From the NCBI GenBank assembly GCA_965214995.1, contig CBDCCT010000002.1, forward strand, positions 5,775,000 through 5,838,999: DNA of 64,000 nt, read 5' to 3'. The position numbers and the translations under genes were made by a program. Source of the DNA: CBDCCT01 sp965214995. GTDB taxonomy: Bacteria; Deinococcota; Deinococci; Deinococcales; Trueperaceae. Positions 54,981-62,499 of the stretch are shown in pieces. The notes under the pieces were generated by a model. It worked only from the letters and a program-made list of their open reading frames with translations. It was not told where the DNA came from and ran no database searches. The stretch's first letter is position 1. Every line of letters starts with the position of its first letter.

Positions 54981-55217
54981 AGATATACGCCGAAAAGGAC
55001 GCGCCGATGCCCTTTAGCTCTCATATCGCTTCCTCCTGACGTCACGTTGCACAGCACCTCCGGCACAGTTCGTACAAGCCAACGTGTCACGAGAAGTTGA
55101 AGATTTGGCGAAGAAAACGCCAAGGTGGTGTAAAGGGCGGCTCGAGAGTGTCCCGCAGAGTTTGTAAGAACAGCTCGGGTTCAGCAAATCACTGACGCAC
55201 TCATATGAACGTTGATG

Positions 55218-55226
55218 TGATACCAT
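55218..55226 (+). promoter_or_regulatory. Extended -10 promoter of the toxin-antitoxin operon
   Basis: TGA plus TACCAT lies 9 nt before the ATG at 55236, suggesting a leaderless transcript. CATATG palindromes at 55202-55207 and 55224-55229, 22 bp apart, flank it and may be the antitoxin operator. Confidence 0.45.
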
Positions 55227-55235
55227 ATGGTTACT

Positions 55236-55649
55236 ATGGAAACATTTCATCCAGACGTCGAACATCCGCGGGTGGATGGGAGTAGCACCTTAAACGACGC
55301 GCTCGCCCAGGTCGAGGCGGGTTACCCCTTCGAGGTTTTTGTACGGCTCGCCGACCAACTCGGGATAAGTCAAAAAACCCTCGCCCACACCCTGCATATC
55401 AGCCCCAGCACGCTCGGCAGGAGGCGCGGCGGCACCCTCAGCCCCGCCGAATCGAGCCGCGTCTATGAGGTGACGAAGCTTCTTAATGCGGCGGAAAGGG
55501 CGGTGGGTGACCCCGAAGACGCGCGCCTCTGGCTCACGCGCCACAACCCGAACTTGGGCGCGGTGCCGATTGAGCTCGCCCGCACCGCGCCCGGTCTGGA
55601 GGCGGTGGAGCGTTACCTCGCGGCCATTGCCGACGGGGTCTATCTCTGA
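55236..55649 (+). CDS. Xre/MbcA/ParS-type antitoxin
   Basis: 137 residues. A helix-turn-helix segment (DQLGISQKTLAHTLHISPSTLGRRR) is followed by the DUF2384-like toxin-binding domain: TKLLNAAERAVGDPEDARLWLTRHNPNLG, ending LEAVERYLAAIADGVYL. This is the antitoxin of RES-domain systems. ATG 55236 fits the promoter; ATG 55227 is in frame but overlaps the -10 box. It represses its own operon in known cases. Confidence 0.88.
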   Translation: METFHPDVEHPRVDGSSTLNDALAQVEAGYPFEVFVRLADQLGISQKTLAHTLHISPSTLGRRRGGTLSPAESSRVYEVTKLLNAAERAVGDPEDARLWLTRHNPNLGAVPIELARTAPGLEAVERYLAAIADGVYL

Positions 55650-56167
55650 GGGTCTACCGGCTCTCGAGCGAACCATTCCACGAACCCAAAGACGCCTTTA
55701 GCGGCGTGGGGGCGGCCCGGTACGGCGGGCGCTGGAACGGCCCCAGCGTGCGCCTCGTTTACACCTCGGCCTCTCCCTCTTTGGCCGCGCTCGAGCGCCT
55801 CGTACATACCTTTTCCGTGAGGGGCTTGGCGGGGCTGTGGGTCCACACCCTCAGCTTTGAGGAGAACGAGAGCCTTTATCTTCCCCCAGACGAGCTGCCC
55901 GAGGGCTGGGACCGCAAGCCCGTCCCGCCCGACTGGCACGAGGCCCCGCTCAAGGCCACGCAGCTCATCGGCAACGACTGGGTGGGGCGCAGGGCCTCGC
56001 TCGCCTTGCGCGTGCCCAGTGCCGTGGTGGGGGGCGAATTCAACTACCTCATCAACCCGGAGCATCCGGCCTTTGAGAGGGCGGAGCGCGGCCCACCCCA
56101 ACCCTTTCGCTTCGACGCGCGCCTGGCAAACCTTGTGGCGGCGGCTGAAGGACCCGGTGGGAGATAA
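55646..56167 (+). CDS. RES-domain toxin, CTG start
   Basis: 173 residues. The RES signature is complete: ARYGGRWNGPSVRLVYTSAS with the conserved Gly-Gly-Arg-Trp-Asn, then SLAALE. RES toxins degrade NAD+. The natural N-terminus, (M)RVYRLSSEPFHEP, has no ATG, GTG or TTG. The only suitable codon is CTG at 55646, which overlaps the antitoxin stop as CTGA, with GGGG 7 nt upstream. The next standard start (GTG 55706) would remove about 20 residues including the first strand. The pair is translationally coupled. Confidence 0.85.
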   Translation: MRVYRLSSEPFHEPKDAFSGVGAARYGGRWNGPSVRLVYTSASPSLAALERLVHTFSVRGLAGLWVHTLSFEENESLYLPPDELPEGWDRKPVPPDWHEAPLKATQLIGNDWVGRRASLALRVPSAVVGGEFNYLINPEHPAFERAERGPPQPFRFDARLANLVAAAEGPGGR

Positions 56168-56182
56168 GCGCCAGGAGACGAA

Positions 56183-57084
56183 TCAAGGTGTGGTTTGTCT
56201 TCCAGAAAGTTTTATCAGAGGTTCGTCCGGCACCTCGCCAACATGATTGTTTAGAGGCGCATAACGCGTTAAGAACCCCCGCACCCAGCCCTCGTACGCC
56301 TCCGGGTCCCGGTTCCACGCCTCGATATGCTCCGCCCCCTCCACCCTTTTGTAGACGAGCGGTCCCCCCGCGCGTTCGGCCAGCGCGTCGCTAAGAGTTA
56401 CCGGCACCGTGCTGTCGGCGCTCCCGTGGATGAGCAGGACGGGCACCGTGACCTGGTGGATGGTCTCGCGCTGGTCGAGCGTCCGCCAGTCTACGCCGAT
56501 GCGCTTCGTCGCCACCCACATGGCTAAGTCGGTAAGCGGGTTCACGAGCGCGTTCGGGTTCTATCGGCGCGGCGTCTGCCGTGGAGCATTAGTACGGCGG
56601 TGTCTACAGCGGTGTCTACAGTGGTATCGCCCTCATTGGGCAGCCACCAGGCTTTGAGCCGCCCCACCCGCCCTTGCAGCGTGAGGTCTTCAAAAGTGAG
56701 GCCGTGCGCGCCGGGGTCGCTGCGGTAGATGACGTAGTCGAGGCGGGCGGGCGCGCCTCTTTGAGGTGGTTCGCCGTAAGAGAGGCTAAAAGTACGCGTT
56801 AAGCTCCTCGGGGTCTCCTCAATCACCTCACCCAAACACCCGTAGCCCGTTTCATAAAGCAGGTTGTAGACGCCCCGCCTGCGCGTATCGGCGAACTGCC
56901 GCGCGGACGCGGGTAAGGGCAGCGTCACACTGTCTTTCACACCGTCCTCGCCCACGTCAATAATCTTGAACTCGGGCATGAGGCTGTAAGGCTTGGGCAC
57001 TAAGATGATGCTCGAGACGTACCACCCTAGCCCCAACAAGGCAGCCACGCTCACGCCCAAAAGTATCCAAAGTGTAAAGCTCAT
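56183..57084 (-). pseudogene. Alpha/beta hydrolase with catalytic core deleted
   Basis: The 5' part (56542-57084) encodes an N-terminal helix, a beta-rich region and VLMLHGRRRADRT, the start of an alpha/beta-hydrolase domain. It then shifts frame and stops. The 3' part (56183-56545) resumes at NPLTDLAMWVATKRIGVDW and contains LLIHGSADSTVP (acid residue loop) and GAEHIEAW (catalytic His). The nucleophile elbow GxSxG and lid, expected between them, are missing, so roughly 100 or more codons have been deleted. The product cannot be active. Confidence 0.75.
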
Positions 57085-57420
57085 CTACGCTCCTCTGAAT
57101 AAGCTTTGTTAGTGCGCTTTTTTCTGTAGGCGTAACAAAAAAGAGGTCACGAGGTTTCACGCTTAATTTCGGTCACGCTCCTCGACGTTTCTTTACAGCT
57201 CGAGCTGCGGCTAAGTGCGGTCTTTCCGCTTGACGTTTCTCGAGCTTGGTTTTACTGTCGGCGGTGGCGGGGTCGGTTCTACCAGCGGCGCTTTTTCGGC
57301 TTCTTTGCCTTCTTTCTTTGGTAGAGGTGCGCTGCTCGAGTGCCCTAAGACCACACGACCAAGCTCAGCCCTGGATGAGTTCGTTGAGCGCGATGACCAT
57401 TTCGAGCACGAGCGCATCAT

Positions 57421-57447
57421 TGTGCAAGAAAAATAATGTTGATAACT
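57421..57447 (+). repeat. AT-rich direct repeat, copy 1
   Basis: A 27-base sequence starting TGTGCAAGAAAAATAA is repeated 660 bp downstream with two mismatches. Confidence 0.7.
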
Positions 57448-57483
57448 CCTTTAGTTTCCGCTAAACCGGGGCTGTAAAAAGGG

Positions 57484-57534
57484 GATGATAGCTGCCATAC
57501 TTAGGTTGGGAAACCGGAGGAGGCAACTATCATC
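57484..57534. other. Structured hairpin with nested stem
   Basis: GATGATAG-c-TGCC pairs with GGCA-a-CTATCATC (12 of 13 positions). The loop contains a smaller stem, GGTT/AACC. It could be a cruciform, a transposon end or a small structured RNA. Confidence 0.5.
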
Positions 57535-57550
57535 TCAAGTATAACGGCTG

Positions 57551-57790
57551 AGTACACGACAATTTTGAGAAAAGTAGCTCTCCATTCAGTACACGACAAA
57601 AAATAGTTTTGCAAGTCTGGAACGGGCTATTTAGTCCTCTGAAAAGTAGTGCTCATCTCCCTCATGACTGCTGTCTAGAACGATGTTCAAGGCGATTCAC
57701 TTTTCATGCTCCTGCGGACAAAAATCCTCTTTTCGGGCTTACACAACAAATCATGTTCTGGACGGAGTTTCTAGAGAATTGTCGTGTACT
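57551..57790. mobile_element. MITE-like element with 14-bp terminal inverted repeats
   Basis: AGTACACGACAATT at 57551-57564 is matched exactly in inverted orientation at 57777-57790, bounding 240 bp without a transposase. A further direct copy of AGTACACGACAA lies at 57588. No clear target duplication is visible. The right end lies 27 bp before the specificity-subunit remnant. Confidence 0.5.
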
Positions 57791-57817
57791 GAGGACTTGC
57801 ATACAACCGCGACAATG

Positions 57818-57985
57818 TACCCCGCGATTTCAACAGAAGAACTCATGAACATTCCATTTTTTGTACCTGAGAAGGCGACGATTGAAAAAATCGTTTTGAA
57901 AGTCCGAGAATCCCGCAACAGAGTAGTTGAGGCTAAAAACCTTCTCGAGACCGCCAAGGCTCGAGTCAAGGGGCTGATTCTTGGG
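57818..57985 (+). pseudogene. C-terminal remnant of a type I restriction specificity subunit (HsdS)
   Basis: One frame reads YPAISTEELMNIPFFVPEK, then EKIVLKVRESRNRVVEAKNLL and ETAKARVKGLIL. The pattern 'x-x-ELxNIPxxxP', followed by a long amphipathic helix of Lys/Glu/Ala with LLExAKxxVxxLI, is the conserved terminal helix of HsdS target-recognition proteins. The target-recognition domains and any hsdM or hsdR are absent. It marks a lost type I restriction system. Confidence 0.55.
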
Positions 57986-58020
57986 GCTCGAGCTTGCCCG
58001 GCGGTAAAAGGTTTTTGTTT

Positions 58021-58056
58021 GGCCCCTCGGCGGGCTTTGTGCTCGAGGGGCCTTTT
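58021..58056 (+). terminator. Rho-independent terminator
   Basis: GGCCCCTCG (58021-58029) pairs perfectly with CGAGGGGCC (58044-58052) around a 14-nt loop and is followed by TTTT. It lies behind the HsdS remnant, so it is probably that gene's surviving terminator. Confidence 0.8.
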
Positions 58057-58080
58057 GCCTTGGTTACGCGCCAAAACGCG

Positions 58081-58107
58081 TGTGCAAGAAAAATAAAGTT
58101 GGTAACT
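58081..58107 (+). repeat. AT-rich direct repeat, copy 2
   Basis: Second copy of the 27-base repeat (25 of 27 identical to 57421-57447). It directly follows the terminator region. Confidence 0.7.
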
Positions 58108-58157
58108 GGAAAATAAGAATAAGCCCATTCTTATCGTCATATCATTTTTTAAGAATT

Positions 58158-58229
58158 AAAATAAAGTTGTGTACTAGATACTCATTAGCTTCACATAATT
58201 GTTGGTGGGTGAAAATAAAGTTATAAACT
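58158..58229 (+). repeat. Two further AAAATAAAGTT motifs
   Basis: AAAATAAAGTTGTGTACT (58158-58175) and AAAATAAAGTTATAAACT (58212-58229) share the core AAAATAAAGTT-n5-ACT, or close to it, with the two longer repeats. Four related copies thus occur in 0.8 kb. Confidence 0.55.
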
Positions 58230-58338
58230 ACACTCTCATATAGGTTTCATGGAACGTTACTGTATAAGTCTAAAAAAGTCGAACTAGCCAACCTTAAAGG
58301 CTTTGCCTTAGCACACCAAACAGAGCTGGATTTTGATC

Positions 58339-58351
58339 CTGTTCTGAACAG
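58339..58351. promoter_or_regulatory. 13-bp palindrome
   Basis: CTGTTCTGAACAG is a perfect palindrome with one central base, located just beyond the 3' end of the vWA gene. It could be an operator or a weak 3' structure. Confidence 0.35.
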
Positions 58352-58385
58352 TAGAGAGTAGAGCGAGTCTTTTTGGGCATCTAAG

Positions 58386-58976
58386 TCACGCCTTCGGCAG
58401 CATCCGGGCCGCGTCCGTTATGGCCCGCTCGAGCTCCTTGAGCCTGACCTTCCTCGCCAGCCCCGCGCGGCTCGCGAGCCGCGCCAGGAAGGCCTGGTCC
58501 GCGTCGCTCGTGCCGATGCAGGCGATATGCACGCCCTGGGCCTTGAGCCGCTGCGCCGCGGCGAGCGCAGCCTGCGCACTGTCAGGGTAGCCGTCGGTCA
58601 CGACGCAGACGGTCCTCCCGCCCGACCCGCGCAAGAGCCGCCCGGCCAGGCTCAGGCCGGCGGTGAGGTTGGTCGACCCCTCCGCCCGCATACGCCTTAG
58701 GTGGGGGGCCGGGTCGCGGCCGGGAGGGAGGTCGCGCGTCAGGACTTCGGCGTCGCTCGCGAAGGTCAGCAGCGAAACGCGGTGCCCGCGTGCGTGGGCG
58801 TCGCGCGTGTAGCTTTTCGCCCCGCGCACCGCCTGCGCCAGGCCCTCCCCGGCCATGCTGCCGGAGGCGTCCAGCAGAAGAACGGCCTGCGGCGCGCCGC
58901 GCTCCAGATTCCGCGCGCGGCTGAAATTCTCCAGGCGCTCCTTGATCGACTGTGCGGTCGGGACAAGCTCGCTCAT
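58386..58976 (-). CDS. vWA-domain protein
   Basis: 196 residues, almost entirely a von Willebrand factor A domain. The metal-ion-dependent adhesion site is complete: DASGSMAG (about 36-43), a Thr in EGSTNLTAG (about 102) and VVTDGYPD (about 125). A short helical N-terminus precedes it and no signal peptide is present, so it is cytoplasmic. It is the last gene of a three-gene operon and overlaps the J-domain gene by 4 nt (ATGA). vWA proteins assemble metal-dependent complexes; the partner here is likely the J-domain protein. Confidence 0.88.
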   Translation of the reverse strand: MSELVPTAQSIKERLENFSRARNLERGAPQAVLLLDASGSMAGEGLAQAVRGAKSYTRDAHARGHRVSLLTFASDAEVLTRDLPPGRDPAPHLRRMRAEGSTNLTAGLSLAGRLLRGSGGRTVCVVTDGYPDSAQAALAAAQRLKAQGVHIACIGTSDADQAFLARLASRAGLARKVRLKELERAITDAARMLPKA

Positions 58977-60139
58977 ACGTTCACCCCGTGGTGTTGCTGA
59001 AGGATACGAAAGGCCTCTCTGATCTCCCGGAAGCGGCGGCTGGCCTCCCGCCTCACCTCTTCCGAGGCGTTATGGAACCGGTCGGGATGGCAGCGCTTGA
59101 CGAGGTTGCGGTACTGCGCTTTGACCTCCTGATAGCTCACGTGTGCGTCGCGCAGGCCCAGAACGTTCAGCGCCCACTCGAGCCTGCCCCCCGGCCCGCT
59201 AGCGCCTGACCGTCCCCCCACCAGCTCTTTGAGGCGGGCCGCGACATCCTCGAGGGTCTGGTCGAACGCCGCCCAGGCGCGGTCGCTGAGGAGCCCCAGG
59301 AGTTCGGCGCTTGTGAGAATGTTGCTGAGCGCGTGAACCTCCTCGAGTCCTCTTAAGTCAGCCGTTTTAGCGACTTCACCCCCCGCCACAGCGCAGATGT
59401 GCCGGACCCTCTCCCATTTGCCGAGCGCCCCCTCGAGCCTCACCAGCACGTCCTCGGCCTCGGCCTCCAGCGCGGTCACCTGCTCCACCAGCCCCGCGAG
59501 GTCGTGAGGCGGCCCCGAGCGGTGGCGGCGGAAGCGCGCCTCGAGCTCGCTGGGTGCGTCGAAGGGCGGGGCGAAAAGCTCCGAGAGCTCTTCGATCGCC
59601 TCGCCGAGCGCGCAGACCCGCCCGACGGCGTCAGAGAGCGCGTTGTGCTCGTCGGGATAAGCGCCCCCCAAGGCGGGCGCGCCGCCGCGCCCCGCGGCGT
59701 GATCAAAGCCGACCACGGCGCAGAGGCCGACAATGCTCAATATGATGCCGAGTTCTTGCGTTATCCCGACCTCGAGGGCGGACGCGGCCAGGGCGGCGAG
59801 CCCAAAGGCCACAAGCACGGTCGCTAGCGCGGGGAGCGCGATGAGCAGAGCCCGGTCCGCCGCGCCGCCCGCGGCGGGCGCGTCGTAGGACACGCTCGCG
59901 CCGTACGCGCCGAGCTCGAGCTTAGGGAGCAGCGCCTGAGGAAGCAGGCCGAGGTGCGGCCTGTGGCTGTGGGCCAGCCGCACGCTCCCCCAGGCGGTCG
60001 CCACGACGAGCGCGCACAGGAGGAGGAAGCCCAGCACGAAGAGGATGAAGACGACGACGAGGATGACGGCATAGAGCGCGCCGGCGAAGAGGAACGCGAC
60101 GAGGGTGAGGCCGACGGCCGCGCCTACAACGTCTTCCAC
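58973..60139 (-). CDS. Membrane-anchored J-domain protein
   Basis: 388 residues. Two helices at about 5-55 and two more at about 90-145 anchor it. A central helical, possibly coiled region follows (about 160-310). A C-terminal J domain occupies about 320-388, with KRCHPDRFHNASEE holding the HPD tripeptide that stimulates Hsp70 ATPase. Having the J domain at the C-terminus behind membrane helices resembles DjlA-type layouts. No DnaK is encoded nearby. GTG start with GGAGG at good spacing; it follows the small membrane gene by one base. Confidence 0.85.
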   Translation of the reverse strand: MEDVVGAAVGLTLVAFLFAGALYAVILVVVFILFVLGFLLLCALVVATAWGSVRLAHSHRPHLGLLPQALLPKLELGAYGASVSYDAPAAGGAADRALLIALPALATVLVAFGLAALAASALEVGITQELGIILSIVGLCAVVGFDHAAGRGGAPALGGAYPDEHNALSDAVGRVCALGEAIEELSELFAPPFDAPSELEARFRRHRSGPPHDLAGLVEQVTALEAEAEDVLVRLEGALGKWERVRHICAVAGGEVAKTADLRGLEEVHALSNILTSAELLGLLSDRAWAAFDQTLEDVAARLKELVGGRSGASGPGGRLEWALNVLGLRDAHVSYQEVKAQYRNLVKRCHPDRFHNASEEVRREASRRFREIREAFRILQQHHGVNV

Positions 60140-60140
60140 T

Positions 60141-60428
60141 TTAGGCCTCCCTTCTGGCCGACGCCAGGAGATCGCGGACGAGAAGGAGCGGGATCAGCGC
60201 CCAGCCGAGCAGGAAGCCCGCGAGGGCGGCGAGCAGGAACATCCGCGCCCACGTCCTGAGGCCGACGTGAATGCCGGAGCCCGCGAACGCGAAGAATCCA
60301 TGCACCGCGGCGCGGGCGAACCACAAGCTCCAAAGAGCGAGGGGCGCGAGGAGCCAGGGGGCGGCGGGTCCGGACACGAAGGCCAGGCCGTAGGCACAGA
60401 GCGTAAGAGCGTAGAACCCGGTCTTCAT
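60141..60428 (-). CDS. Small membrane protein of the J-domain/vWA operon
   Basis: 95 residues with three or so hydrophobic segments (FYALTLCAYGLAFVSG, WLLAPLALWSLWF, MFLLAALAGFLLGWALIPLLL) and a basic tail. No family is recognised. AGGAGAAAG precedes the ATG, and the next gene starts one base after its stop. It is first in the operon and may form a membrane complex with the J-domain protein. Confidence 0.75.
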   Translation of the reverse strand: MKTGFYALTLCAYGLAFVSGPAAPWLLAPLALWSLWFARAAVHGFFAFAGSGIHVGLRTWARMFLLAALAGFLLGWALIPLLLVRDLLASARREA

Positions 60429-60669
60429 GGCTTTCTCCTTTCGACCTCGAGCTGGACACCTCGTGCCCCTCTATTCCATAAGGGGGCGGTCGCCGAAAAA
60501 CGGAAGCGCGGGTCAGGTGAACGTCCGCGGCAGAGGATAAGCCCGGGCCGATAGCGCGCCCGGTCACGCGACTCACCGCACACTCAGGGCACACCTCGAG
60601 CTGTGCCGCAACAACCTCGGCAGGAGGTGGACAGCCTTCCGTTTTTGCTGGCGGCAGGCCTTAGAGGGT

Positions 60670-62499
60670 ATGGACGAAGGGACAGGGGTTCTTGGGCGGG
60701 AAGACCTCGCGCGGCCCGAACACCTCCAGGCGTCCTGGAAGCGTTTAGCGGGACGGCGCACTACGCCCGGCCCCGACGGAGAGACGGTCGAGGGCTTCGC
60801 AGGGGCTGCCGAACGCCACCTGACGGCGCTGCGCCAGGAGCTGACGAGCGGGAGCTACCGGCCCAGGTCCGCCAGGCGGGCCTGGCTGGCGAAGGGCGGA
60901 GGGGGCGAGCGCGGCGTCGTGATCCTCTGCGTGCGCGACCGCGTCGCCCAGGGGGCGGCGCAGCGGGCGCTCGGCGCGGCTTTCAATCCTAGCCTCCACG
61001 CCAGCGCCTACAGCTACCGCCAGGGCCTCGGGGTGCTCCACGCGGCCCGCAAGCTCATCGAACACCGCGACGCCGGGCGCGGCTGGGTGGTGCGCGGCGA
61101 CATCGCCCGCTTTTTCGACACCGTGCCCCACCCGCAGCTCCTCCGGGCGCTGAGCCCGCGGCTGAGCCGGGGGGCGCTCGAGCTCGTGGCAGTCATGCTC
61201 CGCCTGCCTGTCTTGGAGGGGGGCAAGGAAAGTGTCACCGAGCGCGGCCTGCCGCAGGGAAGCCCGCTGTCGCCGCTCTTAGCTAACATCTACCTCACCC
61301 CCTTCGACCGGGCGGTGTCTCGTCACGGCCCCGGCGCAGTCCGTTTCGCCGACGACTTCGCCGTCGCCTGCGCCTCGCCCAGCGCGGCCGGCGGGGTGCT
61401 CGAGACGGCGGAAGAAACCCTCGGCGTCCTCGAGCTCTCGCTCAACACCGCCAAGACGCGCATCGTCTCCTTCGAGCAGGGCTTCGCGTTCCTGGGGTTT
61501 TACTTCAAAGGCAAGAGCGTCCGGATCGACCGGCGCAACCTGGACGACTTCAGAAACCACGTTCGCTACCTCCTCGGCCCCGGCTACGGCCGCGGGCGCG
61601 CGGCGGCGCTCCGCGAGGTCAACAACCTCGTCCGCGGTTGGCGGGCGTACTACCAGCTCGGCGAGGTGCGCCGCGACTTTCGCACGCTCGACGACTGGCT
61701 GCGGGGCGCGGCGGACGGCGCTGACCTGGAGACACTCCTGCCCACGCACACCCAGACCAGGCCCCCCGCGATGGGCGAGATACGCCGCGCGGGCGCGGAC
61801 CCCCGAGCCCTCAGGCGGCCCCCCGGAGACAAGCCGCGCCACGCCCTGGGTGGTCACGTGCGCCTCCGGGTCGCGGCCGCTCGAGGTAACCCAAGGCGCG
61901 ACCTCCCACCGCGTCAACGCGCTCGCCTCGTACCGCCCGCCCCCGCATCTCTGGGGGCCGCTCGCCGTCAAGCTGACGAGCTCGCGGCTCTACCACCGCG
62001 CCACCTTCGCGGGGCGCTGGCTCGCGGACGAGGCGGTGGTGTCAGCCCTGCGCCGCCGCGCTCGCGGGCCGCGTCCCCGTCGCCGCGGCGGACGAAATAT
62101 ACGCGCGCACCCTGCTGGGGCTCGCCCCGCCGGGGAACCGACCTGCGCTGGGCCTGGGGCACGCTGCGCCGCACGCTGCGGAACCTCGTCTGGCACGACC
62201 TGCTCGCGGAGGGGCTGCCTCTGGGTCCTGAGGAGGGCGGCGTGCCCATGCTCGCCGCGGCTCTCGCCGACACGCTCGAGGCCCCCATCGCCCACTTCTG
62301 TCTGCTGCGGGCGATAGAAAGGGGGACCCTGCGTCAGCCGCACCCGGAACTAAGGAGGAACCTCGCCTACCGCGTGAGATACCGCCGCGGCACCCCCCAT
62401 CGCCTCGCCTGGCGCGACGTGCTGTCCGAAGAAGCGCGCGCGCTCGTCGCGGCGCTGCAGGGCGGCCAGCCCTACGCCGTCTGGCTGTGGGGCGCATGA
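60670..62499 (+). CDS. CRISPR-associated reverse transcriptase, probably frame-disrupted
   Basis: The nominal frame is 609 residues. Residues ~30-345 form a group-II-intron-like reverse transcriptase: VVRGDIARFFDTVPH (motif A), ERGLPQGSPLSPLLANIY and RFADDFAV (catalytic Asp-Asp), then the maturase-like thumb NNLVRGWRAYYQLG. From about 61770 to 62140 this frame becomes Arg/Pro-rich with poor third-position GC. Frame +2 (to about 62040) and then +3 (to about 62140) instead look coding, for example LWGPLAVKLTSSRLYHRATF and ADEIYARTLLGLAPPG. The first frame resumes with TDLRWAWGTLRRTLRNLVWHDL. Three one-base disruptions are implied. The restored C-terminal domain of ~250 residues is not recognised. 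Its stop overlaps the cas1 start (ATGA). Confidence 0.8.
   Translation: MDEGTGVLGREDLARPEHLQASWKRLAGRRTTPGPDGETVEGFAGAAERHLTALRQELTSGSYRPRSARRAWLAKGGGGERGVVILCVRDRVAQGAAQRALGAAFNPSLHASAYSYRQGLGVLHAARKLIEHRDAGRGWVVRGDIARFFDTVPHPQLLRALSPRLSRGALELVAVMLRLPVLEGGKESVTERGLPQGSPLSPLLANIYLTPFDRAVSRHGPGAVRFADDFAVACASPSAAGGVLETAEETLGVLELSLNTAKTRIVSFEQGFAFLGFYFKGKSVRIDRRNLDDFRNHVRYLLGPGYGRGRAAALREVNNLVRGWRAYYQLGEVRRDFRTLDDWLRGAADGADLETLLPTHTQTRPPAMGEIRRAGADPRALRRPPGDKPRHALGGHVRLRVAAARGNPRRDLPPRQRARLVPPAPASLGAARRQADELAALPPRHLRGALARGRGGGVSPAPPRSRAASPSPRRTKYTRAPCWGSPRRGTDLRWAWGTLRRTLRNLVWHDLLAEGLPLGPEEGGVPMLAAALADTLEAPIAHFCLLRAIERGTLRQPHPELRRNLAYRVRYRRGTPHRLAWRDVLSEEARALVAALQGGQPYAVWLWGA

Larger units (their letters stand above)
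57085..58385. other. Gene-poor decay zone
   Basis: About 1.3 kb without an intact gene and with falling GC. It contains the hairpin, MITE-like element, AT-rich repeats, type I specificity-subunit remnant, terminator and palindrome listed separately. A short frame ending ALDEFVERDDHFEHERIIVQEK near 57437 may be another gene tail. Confidence 0.6.

Noticed and set aside
57215..57464. Two short plus-strand frames as genes
   Set aside because: No domain is recognisable and they lie in a decay zone. One ends in a gene-like tail, but that is too little to call a gene.
58386..60428. Calling the vWA/J-domain operon part of the CRISPR system
   Set aside because: It is on the opposite strand with its own start signals and has no Cas-like domain; adjacency alone does not show a functional link.
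61279..61971. A 230-codon minus-strand frame across the reverse transcriptase
   Set aside because: It runs antisense to the conserved catalytic motifs of the RT and has no family resemblance; high-GC shadow.
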